Source of the DNA: Nitrospira sp. SG-bin1
GTDB lineage: Bacteria; Nitrospirota; Nitrospiria; Nitrospirales; Nitrospiraceae
NCBI GenBank assembly: GCA_002083365.1
Contig: LVWS01000019.1
Span: 1 to 64,000 of the forward strand
Direction: 5' to 3'
DNA: 64,000 bases
Under the pieces are notes generated by a model. It was given only the letters and a program-made list of their open reading frames with translations. It was not told the DNA's origin and ran no database searches. This document shows positions 8,964-16,632 of this stretch, piece by piece. The translations under genes were made by a program, and so were the position numbers. Position 1 is the first letter of the stretch. The number at the start of each line of letters is the position of its first letter.

Positions 8964-9473
8964 TCAATGTTTCGGAGCGACGATCATGATCAAGCTCCGT
9001 CCCTCCATACGAGGAGCATACTCAATGGTGCCGGCTTGGGCCAACTGTTCAATGACGGAATTCATCACCGCGCGTCCCATCTCTTGGTTGGCCATTTCCC
9101 GTCCACGATAGGTGAGGGTGACCTTGGTCTTGTTACCCTCCTCTAAGAACGCTTTCATCTGTCGGACTTTAATTTCAAGATCATGCTTATCGGTCCGCGG
9201 GCGCAACTTGATTTCCTTCACTTGCGTGGACTTTTGATGACGCCGACTTTGATGATCTTTTTTGCTCAACTCATACTTATACTTCCCGTAGTCCATAATC
9301 CTGCAGACGGGAGGGACGGAGTTGGGGGCGACTTCAACCAAGTCATAGCCGCTTTCTTGAGCCTGACGAAAAGCATCGGGCGTCGGAAGGATGCCGAGTT
9401 GTTCTCCCTCCGGACCAATGACGCGAACTTCTCGGACTCGGATCTCACGATTCACACGCAATTTGGGAACGAT
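8964..9473 (-). CDS. infC: Translation initiation factor IF-3, apparent AUC start
   Basis: Binds 30S subunits and proofreads the start codon. Family blocks: NREIRVREVRVIGPEGEQLG, DLVEVAPN.VPPVCRIMDYGKYKYE, KEIKLRPRTDKHDLEIKVRQ and KVTLTYRGREM. No ATG or GTG fits in frame. A TTG at 9461 is 18 bases from the only Shine-Dalgarno (GAGG at 9483-9480). The in-frame ATC at 9473-9471 sits 6 bases after it and gives the expected N-terminus VPKLRVNREIR. IF-3 of other bacteria often uses AUU or AUC so that it can repress its own synthesis. I therefore place the start at 9473 (169 residues). The thrS stop lies 14 bases upstream. Confidence 0.9.
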   Translation of the reverse strand: MVPKLRVNREIRVREVRVIGPEGEQLGILPTPDAFRQAQESGYDLVEVAPNSVPPVCRIMDYGKYKYELSKKDHQSRRHQKSTQVKEIKLRPRTDKHDLEIKVRQMKAFLEEGNKTKVTLTYRGREMANQEMGRAVMNSVIEQLAQAGTIEYAPRMEGRSLIMIVAPKH

Positions 9474-9487
9474 AGGCCACCTCTTTT

Positions 9488-11416
9488 TTAATGTGTGTGT
9501 TGAAGCTCTCGCTGTGTGTGTGTGACTTCTGCTTTCAGAAGGTCCAACACCTCAGCAACGGTCTTATTGCCTACATTGGACCCGCTTCGGCCACGTACCG
9601 AAAGGGTTCCATCTTGCATTTCTCGATTCCCCGCCACCAACATGAACGGAACTTTCGACTTTTCCGCTTCACGAATCTTGAAGCCGATTTTTTCATTTCG
9701 AAGGTCCGCTTCGGCTCGGAAGCCGGCCGCCCGTAACTGTGCCGCCACGGCTGCGGCGTAGTCTTGCTGATGATCGGTGATGTTCATGACCACCGCCTGC
9801 ACCGGAGCGAGCCAGGTGGGGAACGCGCCCCCGTAATGCTCGATCAGAATGCCGAAAAAACGCTCGATGGATCCCATCAAGGCGCGATGGATCATGATCG
9901 GACGATGGGCTTTGCCGTCTTCTCCGATGTAACTCAGGTCAAACCGCTCTGGATTGTTGAAATCCACCTGGACCGTGGAGCATTGCCACGAACGGCCCAA
10001 CGCATCCTTGATCTTAATGTCGATCTTCGGCCCGTAAAATGCCCCTCCGCCGGGATCAAGATGAAAGGAAATATTGCGACTCTTCAGCGCCGCTTCCAAT
10101 GCGCTGGTGGCCAAGGCCCAATGTTCATCACCACCCACGGATTCTTTGGGTCGTGTGGACAAAAATACCTCAAACTCCGCGAATCCGAATGTCTGCAATA
10201 CGAAGAATGTAAAGTCCAGCACCCGGCTGACTTCGTGTTCCATCTGATCCGGCCGGCAGAAGAGATGTGCATCGTCTTGTGTGAATCCACGCACACGCAT
10301 GAGTCCGTGCAGGACTCCCGTTCGTTCATAGCGGTACACGGTTCCGAGTTCCCCGTAACGGATGGGGAGGTCCCGATAGCTCCGCAGATGAGACTGATAG
10401 ATCATGATATGGTATGGGCAATTCATCGGTTTCAGCTGGTACTCACTGCCTTCCAGCTTCATCGATGGGAACATGTTTTCCCTGTAGTAATCGAGGTGCC
10501 CGCTCGTCTTCCAGAGATCAAGACGTGCAGTATGAGGGGAGTAGACCAATTGATATCCGTCCCGAATATGTTGTTCCCGCCAAAAGTTTTCAATCAACAG
10601 GCGGACGGCTGCCCCTTTTGGATGCCAGAGTACCAGCCCCGGTCCGATCTCATCCTGAATACTGATGAGATCCAGCTCTTTCCCGACTTTTCGATGGTCG
10701 CGTCGCTTAATTTCTTCCAGGCGGGCCAGGTAGGCATCTACTTCCGTTTTGGTAGGGAAAGACGTCCCGTAGATCCGCTGTAACATCGGATTGCGTTCAT
10801 CGCCACGCCAATACGCCCCGGCCGTGTTGAGCAATTTTATGGCCCCAATGGAGCCAGTGCTAGGAAGATGAGGGCCACGACAGAGGTCGACGAAGTCGCC
10901 TTGTGTGTATGCGGTGATTGGTTCTCCGTCGGGGAAACCTTGAATGAGCTCGACTTTGTAGTGTTCTCCACGGGCTCTGAAAAAGTCTATCGCGTCCTGC
11001 TTGGAAAACTCCCGCCTCGTGATCGTCAGGTTACGTCGTATGATATCGGCGGCGCGCTCTTCGATTCTTTTCAGGTCATCGGGCGTAAATGGGCGTTCGA
11101 AGGCAAAGTCATAGTAGAAACTGTCTTCCAGGGCAGGGCCGATGGTCAGCTGCGCCGATGGGAAGAGTTCTTTGACGGCTTGGGCCATGACATGAGTACT
11201 GCTGTGGCGGTACACTTCACGTCCCTCTGCGCTGTCGAATCGCAGCGGTTCGACTACCGAGCTTGCACTGACAGGTCGCGACAGATCAACTACTGCACCG
11301 TCGATCTTGGCCGCCAGAATGTCACGGCCCTCGAGTCCCAATTCAGACAGAGCCGCACCTACCGACTTTCCCGGCTGAATATCAGCGCTTGGACCGTCTC
11401 TTACCGATACTTTCAT
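9488..11416 (-). CDS. thrS: Threonyl-tRNA synthetase
   Basis: Charges tRNA-Thr. Domains in order: N-terminal TGS-like domain starting MKVSVRDG, the editing domain with the HSSTHVMAQAV and DFVDLCRGPHLP zinc/editing motifs, class II catalytic core (motif 2 near TVYRYERTGVLHGLMRVRGFTQDD, zinc ligands MNCPYH), and the C-terminal anticodon-binding domain (PTWLAPVQAVVM). The frame opens at TTG 11479, but the ATG at 11416 gives the family N-terminus; its Shine-Dalgarno (GGAAG) is weak and close. First protein gene of the cluster, 80 bases after tRNA-Val, with which it may be co-transcribed. Confidence 0.95.
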   Translation of the reverse strand: MKVSVRDGPSADIQPGKSVGAALSELGLEGRDILAAKIDGAVVDLSRPVSASSVVEPLRFDSAEGREVYRHSSTHVMAQAVKELFPSAQLTIGPALEDSFYYDFAFERPFTPDDLKRIEERAADIIRRNLTITRREFSKQDAIDFFRARGEHYKVELIQGFPDGEPITAYTQGDFVDLCRGPHLPSTGSIGAIKLLNTAGAYWRGDERNPMLQRIYGTSFPTKTEVDAYLARLEEIKRRDHRKVGKELDLISIQDEIGPGLVLWHPKGAAVRLLIENFWREQHIRDGYQLVYSPHTARLDLWKTSGHLDYYRENMFPSMKLEGSEYQLKPMNCPYHIMIYQSHLRSYRDLPIRYGELGTVYRYERTGVLHGLMRVRGFTQDDAHLFCRPDQMEHEVSRVLDFTFFVLQTFGFAEFEVFLSTRPKESVGGDEHWALATSALEAALKSRNISFHLDPGGGAFYGPKIDIKIKDALGRSWQCSTVQVDFNNPERFDLSYIGEDGKAHRPIMIHRALMGSIERFFGILIEHYGGAFPTWLAPVQAVVMNITDHQQDYAAAVAAQLRAAGFRAEADLRNEKIGFKIREAEKSKVPFMLVAGNREMQDGTLSVRGRSGSNVGNKTVAEVLDLLKAEVTHTQRELQHTH

Positions 11417-11495
11417 AACTTCCAGATCATGATCGCGGTACAAGAGACAACACAGGACGGAGCCTCCTCCGCGAGGCAAACCAACCCCCAGCTGA
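11417..11495 (-). promoter_or_regulatory. Leader between tRNA-Val and thrS with small hairpin
   Basis: Minus-strand leader containing a five-base-pair GC-rich hairpin (arms GCCTC/GAGGC with a six-base loop near 11463-11478). thrS is often autoregulated through its leader, but I see no tRNA-like fold clear enough to claim this, and no T-box. Confidence 0.25.
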
Positions 11496-11570
11496 TGGTA
11501 GGCGCGGACGGTCTTGAACCGTCGACCTCTACCGTGTCAAGGTAGCGCTCTCCCCCTGAGCTACGCGCCT
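11496..11570 (-). tRNA. tRNA-Val (GAC)
   Basis: 75-base cloverleaf on the minus strand with encoded CCA (11496-11498). The acceptor stem pairs 11570-11564 with 11506-11500; the anticodon loop TTGACAC gives anticodon GAC (Val). It stands just upstream of thrS in the same direction. Confidence 0.95.
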
Positions 11571-11585
11571 ATCGACAAAGGAGGC

Positions 11586-11615
11586 ATGCTAATATAGCCT
11601 TGTTGACACTGTCAA
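11586..11615 (-). promoter_or_regulatory. Promoter for tRNA-Val (and possibly thrS operon)
   Basis: On the minus strand a consensus TTGACA (11615-11610) precedes TAGCAT (11591-11586) by 18 bases; an overlapping TATTAG offers an alternative -10. The predicted start falls about eight bases before the tRNA. The -35 lies in a small palindrome (TTGAC/GTCAA arms, 11603-11615). Confidence 0.5.
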
Positions 11616-11707
11616 GAAAGCGAAAGAGAAGGCCGCATTCCTTTTCAATCTAGTGGAGGAATGCGCGACGTGTTTCTAAGAGCTTTGGGTCAGACACCCT
11701 TAGAGGG

Positions 11708-11980
11708 TTACCTGACGGCGGAGCGAAGCTCTTTCCCGGCTGAAAACTTTGGGACCTTGGTCGCGGGAATACGGAGTGATTCACCTGTCCGTGGATTTCT
11801 TCCCATTCGTGCTTTTCTCTTTGAAATCGTGAAGGTGCCAAAATTGACGAGGGAGACACGGTGTCCTTTTTTTAGCGAGGAAGTCACGGCTCCGGTGAAT
11901 GCTTCAAGAGCGGTTCCGGCCGCTACCTTTGTGATCCCTGCTGAAGCGGCCATCTTTGCGATTAACTCTTCCTTTGTCAT
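11708..11980 (-). CDS. HU-family DNA-binding protein
   Basis: 90-residue histone-like nucleoid protein. Visible: MTKEELIAKMA start helix, AGTALEAFTGAV dimer helices, the KKGHRVSLVNFGTF turn and the DNA-binding arm with KARMGRNPRTGE, then IPATKVPKFSAGKEL. Complete length. A GGAGGG Shine-Dalgarno lies eight bases before the ATG. Transcribed alone. Whether it is HU-alpha-, HU-beta- or IHF-like cannot be settled by eye; the RNPRTGE arm fits HU/IHF generally. Confidence 0.95.
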   Translation of the reverse strand: MTKEELIAKMAASAGITKVAAGTALEAFTGAVTSSLKKGHRVSLVNFGTFTISKRKARMGRNPRTGESLRIPATKVPKFSAGKELRSAVR

Positions 11981-12053
11981 GGTGTCCCTCCTTCATGGGT
12001 TTTGAGAGATGGTTATGGGAGCGAACCCAACAGCGCACCTATAAAAATCATGT

Positions 12054-12641
12054 TCAGGCACTATGACTTGCCTTCGATTTCGTCTGCTTCAACGGGATGT
12101 GAAGATTCACGATTTTTTTCCGCAACGTGTTCCGATTGAGTCCGAGAAGTTCCGCAGCTTGTATTTGATTGCCCCCTGTCTCGCGCAACGCTGAGGTGAT
12201 GAGAGGACGTTCCACGGCAGAGATCAGAATCGGGTGAAGATTCTTAGCGGATCCGTTTCTCATCCCCTTCACGAATTCCCCCATTTTGACTTCCAGATAG
12301 CTCTCCAGAGAGGTGTCGCGAGTTTTCGGCTGCTGCGAGTTACTCGGCTGATTCATAAGGTGAATCGTTTTCAGCGCCTTTTTCAGGACCGCCTTCGACC
12401 CCTTGATGCAAAGGGTGCGAGAGGAATCAAGGTGATCCGTAAGCGAATCATTCTGGTCCTGTCCGCTTGGCGACTCCATCACAACGGCGTCGAAACGATG
12501 TCTGGGTAATTCCCTCAGAAAGGCCGAATGGTCGCGAGCGATCGTAACGGTAGCGTCCTTGAATACCTGCCTCACCAGAGCTTGTACGGCCGTGTCATTG
12601 GTGAATAATAGAATAGTAAATGAAGCTGACAACACAGACAT
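12054..12641 (-). CDS. Fis-type HTH regulator with receiver-like N-terminus
   Basis: 195 residues from the ATG at 12641 (GGTGG seven bases upstream; the open frame runs to 12944 but the extra part is low-complexity and crosses the divergent promoter region). The C-terminal ~45 residues (ALRETGGNQIQAAELLGLNRNTLRKKI) are a clear Fis-type helix-turn-helix as in Fis and NtrC-family C-termini. The N-terminus (FTILLFTNDTAVQALVRQVF...RFDAVVMESP) resembles a shortened receiver domain without an obvious phospho-acceptor Asp pair. There is no sigma-54 AAA domain. Targets unknown; it diverges from the sulfur-assimilation regulator. Confidence 0.75.
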   Translation of the reverse strand: MSVLSASFTILLFTNDTAVQALVRQVFKDATVTIARDHSAFLRELPRHRFDAVVMESPSGQDQNDSLTDHLDSSRTLCIKGSKAVLKKALKTIHLMNQPSNSQQPKTRDTSLESYLEVKMGEFVKGMRNGSAKNLHPILISAVERPLITSALRETGGNQIQAAELLGLNRNTLRKKIVNLHIPLKQTKSKASHSA

Positions 12642-12861
12642 GAAGGCACCACCCGAAGAGGAGGGCGGATTATTGCCTAGGGCGTAGGGGATGTCAATCA
12701 GATTTTCTGGACGCACCGGCGGTTCCGATTGGCTTCCCGTACGGCTTTGTCGGAAGGAAATCGCTCGCAAAGTAAAGAGCTTCTGTTTGTCTCGACCTAC
12801 GATTTTCGACAGTACATTATTAGTATATATACGCATCACTACCGATGAAGTTTCCCGTGTC

Positions 12862-12891
12862 TTGACAGATCGCAGAGTGAAAGGGTATACA
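12862..12891 (+). promoter_or_regulatory. Sigma-70-like promoter of the Rrf2 gene / sulfur cluster
   Basis: Consensus -35 TTGACA at 12862-12867 and -10 TATACA at 12886-12891 separated by 18 bases, 30 bases upstream of the Rrf2 start codon. Transcription would start near 12898. Confidence 0.75.
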
Positions 12892-12899
12892 TGAAGTGA

Positions 12900-12913
12900 A
12901 TTCCTACCGGAAT
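12900..12913 (+). promoter_or_regulatory. Palindrome at the transcription start, candidate Rrf2 operator
   Basis: ATTCC (12900-12904) and GGAAT (12909-12913) form an inverted repeat with a 4-base spacer, directly after the -10 box and before the Rrf2 ATG. Rrf2-family regulators such as CymR and IscR bind AT-flanked dyads with CC/GG cores and often repress themselves, so an autoregulatory operator is plausible. Inferred from position and symmetry only. Confidence 0.45.
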
Positions 12914-12921
12914 AATAAAGA

Positions 12922-13371
12922 ATGAAGGTATCGAAGCGTGCCACATACGGGATTATGGTAGCAGTCGACCTTGCGGTACATGCACAAGAAGCCCCGATTC
13001 AAGCGCGTTCTATCGCGCGGCGTCATGGGATTCCCGTCCGTTTCCTTGAACAAGTTCTCCATGCAATGAAAAAGGCCGGCTTAGTAGAAAGTCAACGAGG
13101 CGCTCAAGGAGGGTACCTCCTTACGCAAGAACCGGCGGCTCTTTCGGTCGCCGATATATTCGAGGCGTTGGAAGGCCCGGTCTTTCATCGGCCATTTGTC
13201 GGTCAGCGCACACGCGATCGTCATGCAACCAAGCCGGACTTGCTGCTAGGTGATGTCTGGGAACAGGTACAACAGGCGGAACGAAAAGTGCTCGAAAACA
13301 TTACAGTCGAACACCTGGCGATGCGTCTACGGACGATCGATGCCCAGCGTACCCCGATGTACCACATCTGA
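12922..13371 (+). CDS. Rrf2-family transcriptional regulator without cysteines
   Basis: 149 residues with the Rrf2 winged helix: KVSKRATYGIMVAVDLAVHA, IARRHGIPVRFLEQVLHAMKKAGLVESQRGAQGGY and LSVADIFEALEG. Unlike IscR or NsrR it has no cysteine anywhere, so it cannot hold an Fe-S cluster by the usual three-Cys loop; in this it resembles CymR, the Bacillus regulator of sulfur/cysteine metabolism. It is the first gene before the sulfite reductase (43-base gap), which supports a role in sulfur assimilation control. The Shine-Dalgarno is weak, possibly limiting its synthesis. Specific effector unknown. Confidence 0.88.
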   Translation: MKVSKRATYGIMVAVDLAVHAQEAPIQARSIARRHGIPVRFLEQVLHAMKKAGLVESQRGAQGGYLLTQEPAALSVADIFEALEGPVFHRPFVGQRTRDRHATKPDLLLGDVWEQVQQAERKVLENITVEHLAMRLRTIDAQRTPMYHI

Positions 13372-13414
13372 CGATAAAGAAGACTTCTTCCCGCCAGTGG
13401 ACAAGGAGACAGAT

Positions 13415-15904
13415 ATGAATCAGATCCAATCGTTCACCATCCCGAAGATTGAGACGAAGCCGATTCCCTCCACGATCTTGGAAGAAATAGAAACCTTCGA
13501 GACTGAAGCCCTGCGAACATCGGCCGGAGAAATTTCCACCGATCTCTTCAAACCATTCCGCCTTCAATATGGCATTTACGGCCAACGTCAATCTGGCGTC
13601 CAGATGGTTCGGGTCAAGATTCCCTTCGGCGGCATTACAGCGAATCAGCTTCGCCGCCTGGCCGAACTCGCCGACCGCTATGCGACCGGGGTCGGACACG
13701 TCACGACGAGACAAGACATTCAGATGCACTTTGTCGAGCTGAAGGATGTGCCGACCATCATGCGGGGATTGGCCGAAGTCGGACTCACCACTCGAGAGGC
13801 CTGCGCCAATACCGTGAGAAATGTGACGGCCTGTCACCTGGCCGGCGTCTGTCAGGGTGAAGTATTCGATGTGACGCCCTATGCGAAGACCGTCGCCTAT
13901 CATTTGTTGCGGAATCCCTTGAACCAAAGTTTGCCGCGGAAATTCAAGATCGCGTTTTCCGGCTGCAAGCATGACTGTGCCCTGACACCCATCCATGATA
14001 TTGGGTTGTTGGCCGTCAAACGAGCCGACGGAGTGATCGGCTTTCGAATGGTGGCAGGCGGAGGCTTGGGCTCGGCTCCACGGGTCGCACAACTCCTCCG
14101 TGAGTTCACCCCGATGGAGGAGCTGATACCCAGTATCGAGGCCGTCATTAAGGTCTTCGATACCCTCGGGAACCGAAAAAACCGCAACAAGGCCCGCATG
14201 AAATTCGTCATCGACAAGCTGGGTTTTGAAGAATTCAAACGTCGCTGGGAAGCAGCCTACGTTGCCATGGGGCATGCGCTTCCCAAGAACGGGTCCTTGG
14301 CTCTGCTGCAGCATCAGGACGAACCTCCCTCTCTCATCATGCCGACGAGAAATGGCGCCGTGAACGGAAACGGGAATGGTAACGGTCAGGGGATCCATGC
14401 TGTAAGCACTGAAACACCGTTTGAGATGTGGAACCGAACCAACGTGGTGAAGCAGAAGCAGGATGGGTATGTCACGGCCGCCATCAAGCTGTTCATGGGA
14501 GACATTACGGCTGAACAGATGCTGTTCGTCGCCGACCTGGCGGAGCGTTATTCGAACGGCAATCTCCGCACAACCATCAATCAGAACATGGTGATTCGTT
14601 GGGTTCCTGCCGATCAGACCCGACACCTCTACGAGGATTTGGCGTCTCATGGATTAGCTGATCCAGGGGCCGAGCTTGTCGAAGACATTATCGCTTGTCC
14701 CGGCACAGATACCTGCGGTCTGGGAATCACGTCGTCCAAGGGTCTTGCGCGCGCGCTGGCCGAGGTATTTCCGGCAGGTCGTGTTCCAGAAGACCTTCAG
14801 GATGTGAGCGTAAAAATCAGCGGCTGCCATAATTCGTGCGCTCAGCACCACATTTCCACGATCGGGCTGCATGGAGTCGGCAAACGAATCGGGGACCATG
14901 TGGCGCCACACTATGAATTGCATCTCGGTGGCTCGGTGAATGGGACGGCCAAGATCGGCCAGATGACCGTGAAGTTGCCGGCGAAAGCGGTCCCGGCGGC
15001 GATTGCGCATTTGATTGACGTGTACCGTCGTGACCGCCACACGAACGAGAATCTATCGACGTTCATCGCCCGTGTCGGGAAAAGCAAGCTGAAGGACGAG
15101 TTGATCCCTTACACGATCGTGCCGTCCTACCAAGAGGATTCCACGTTTTATTACGACTGGGAAGGGGAAGAAGAATTTATCCTGGAGGATCTTGGTCCAG
15201 GAGAGTGCGCCGGTGGCGCGCTGGAGATGATTGAAAACGGCATCCTTGAAGCCGATCAAGAACTCTACCAAGCGAGGCTGCTTATTGAAAAACATCAGTA
15301 TGCTGTGTCGGTGAATAAGTCCTATCGAGCCGTGCTGGCGGCGGCCAAGGCCCTGTTGGTCACCGAAGGACTGGAACCATCGACCGACGCCGAAACATTC
15401 ACTGAGTTTGACGGCAGGATCGCCCAAAAGGGAGTTGTGCCGCCCATCTATCGAGACCTCAATAAAAAGGTGGGCGACTTGGGTCCCAAAGAAACGTCGG
15501 CTGAATCGGCCCGGGAAAAGATCGCATTCGCCAAAGGCTTTGTCGATGCATGCCGTACGGCAACGGATCACATGGGGAAAGACCTTAAGCTCTCAGCTGT
15601 GAAAGAAGAGAGGCCTCTGGTGGCACCTGCACTAGTCGAAACGAAGCCAACTGCTCCTGTTCCGACCGGCGCTCCGGTCTACGATCTCCGTGGCGTGGCC
15701 TGTCCAATGAATTATGTGAAGACCAAGTTGAAGCTGGAAATGATGGATGCAGGCGAACAGTTGGAAGTGTGGTTGGATGCGGGGGAACCGATTAAGAATG
15801 TGCCCATGAGTCTCAAGAATGACGGCCATAAAGTATTGATCCAGGAGGCGCTGGAACCGGAAGCGTCACATTATCGGATACTAGTCGAGAAAGTCGAAGG
15901 GTAG
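13415..15904 (+). CDS. Siroheme sulfite (nitrite) reductase fused to a helical domain and TusA
   Basis: 829 residues from ATG 13415 (AAGGAG upstream; a longer frame from 13250 only overlaps the Rrf2 gene). Residues 1-290 and 330-560 are the two halves of a ferredoxin-type nitrite/sulfite reductase, joined by an Asn/Gly-rich linker (314-326). Both halves carry a full Cx5C...Cx3C siroheme/4Fe-4S motif: C140/C146/C184/C188 and C428/C434/C471/C475; typical assimilatory enzymes keep only the second. Residues ~605-720 form a helical, HEPN-like segment. Residues 752-829 are a TusA-type sulfur-carrier domain with C763 in CPMN instead of CPxP. With cysH and cysDNC downstream the likely substrate is sulfite; nitrite reduction cannot be excluded by sequence. 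Confidence 0.85.
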   Translation: MNQIQSFTIPKIETKPIPSTILEEIETFETEALRTSAGEISTDLFKPFRLQYGIYGQRQSGVQMVRVKIPFGGITANQLRRLAELADRYATGVGHVTTRQDIQMHFVELKDVPTIMRGLAEVGLTTREACANTVRNVTACHLAGVCQGEVFDVTPYAKTVAYHLLRNPLNQSLPRKFKIAFSGCKHDCALTPIHDIGLLAVKRADGVIGFRMVAGGGLGSAPRVAQLLREFTPMEELIPSIEAVIKVFDTLGNRKNRNKARMKFVIDKLGFEEFKRRWEAAYVAMGHALPKNGSLALLQHQDEPPSLIMPTRNGAVNGNGNGNGQGIHAVSTETPFEMWNRTNVVKQKQDGYVTAAIKLFMGDITAEQMLFVADLAERYSNGNLRTTINQNMVIRWVPADQTRHLYEDLASHGLADPGAELVEDIIACPGTDTCGLGITSSKGLARALAEVFPAGRVPEDLQDVSVKISGCHNSCAQHHISTIGLHGVGKRIGDHVAPHYELHLGGSVNGTAKIGQMTVKLPAKAVPAAIAHLIDVYRRDRHTNENLSTFIARVGKSKLKDELIPYTIVPSYQEDSTFYYDWEGEEEFILEDLGPGECAGGALEMIENGILEADQELYQARLLIEKHQYAVSVNKSYRAVLAAAKALLVTEGLEPSTDAETFTEFDGRIAQKGVVPPIYRDLNKKVGDLGPKETSAESAREKIAFAKGFVDACRTATDHMGKDLKLSAVKEERPLVAPALVETKPTAPVPTGAPVYDLRGVACPMNYVKTKLKLEMMDAGEQLEVWLDAGEPIKNVPMSLKNDGHKVLIQEALEPEASHYRILVEKVEG

Positions 15905-15917
15905 GATCTGATTCGCT

Positions 15918-16631
15918 ATGACAGTCAATGACCAATGTGGACCCATGGCAGAGCTCCAGGCATGGAGCGCTTCGCTCGAGACGAAGCCGCCGCAAGATGT
16001 GCTGGCAGCCACCATCGAACGATATGAGCGGATCGTTCTGGCCTGCAGCTTTGGAGCGGAGGATGTCGTGCTTGTCGATATGGTGCATCGCATCAATCCC
16101 TCGGTGCCGTTGTTCTATCTCGATACCGATTTTTTGTTCCCGGAGACCTATGCGACGAGAGATCACGTCATCGAACGGTATGGTCTCAAATCGACGCAGG
16201 TTATCCAAGTCAAATCCTTACTAAGTCCGGAAAAACAGGCGGAAGACTACGGTGATGCGCTATGGACCAGCAATCCGGATCAGTGTTGCCAATTACGGAA
16301 GGTTGAACCGTTGACTCGCGTGTTGCGAGGGTATGAGGCATGGATCACCGGAATCAGACGCGATCAAGCCCCAAGCCGCGCGAATGCCGGGTTGATTGAG
16401 TGGGATCAAAAATTTAACCTGGTCAAAGTCAACCCGCTTGCGCGATGGACATGGGCGGATGTGTGGGCCTACATCAAGCTCTACGAAGTGCCGTACAACC
16501 CGCTGCACGATCAAGATTATCCCAGTATCGGGTGCACCTTCTGCACCGCCCCAGTCGCACCGGGCGATGATCCTCGGGCTGGCCGTTGGAAGAATTTTGC
16601 CAAAACCGAGTGCGGTCTACACAAGTCGTAA
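15918..16631 (+). CDS. cysH: Adenylyl-sulfate (APS) reductase, assimilatory
   Basis: Reduces activated sulfate to sulfite with thioredoxin. 237 residues of the PAPS/APS reductase family: CSFGAEDVVLVDM P-loop-like motif, LDTDFLFPETY, WITGIRRDQAPSRA, and the catalytic cysteine in ECGLHKS at the C-terminus. The CC pair (DQCCQLRKVEPL) and CTFC motif are the 4Fe-4S ligands that mark the APS-using, plant/Pseudomonas/Bacillus-type enzyme. ATG 13 bases after the sulfite reductase stop; the next gene begins one base after its stop. Confidence 0.94.
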   Translation: MTVNDQCGPMAELQAWSASLETKPPQDVLAATIERYERIVLACSFGAEDVVLVDMVHRINPSVPLFYLDTDFLFPETYATRDHVIERYGLKSTQVIQVKSLLSPEKQAEDYGDALWTSNPDQCCQLRKVEPLTRVLRGYEAWITGIRRDQAPSRANAGLIEWDQKFNLVKVNPLARWTWADVWAYIKLYEVPYNPLHDQDYPSIGCTFCTAPVAPGDDPRAGRWKNFAKTECGLHKS

Positions 16632-16632
16632 C

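Noticed and set aside
9764..10783. 339-residue plus-strand frame opposite thrS
   Set aside because: It mirrors thrS codons; no ribosome site or family blocks.
12642..12944. N-terminal extension of the Fis-type regulator
   Set aside because: It would overlap the Rrf2 promoter and gene start and has no domain; ATG 12641 has a ribosome site.
13250..13414. N-terminal extension of the sulfite reductase
   Set aside because: Overlaps the Rrf2 gene; ATG 13415 has a strong Shine-Dalgarno and family-like N-terminus.
13301..14650. 449-residue minus-strand frame opposite the sulfite reductase
   Set aside because: The plus frame is a clear enzyme with conserved motifs; the opposite frame shows no family and is a codon shadow.
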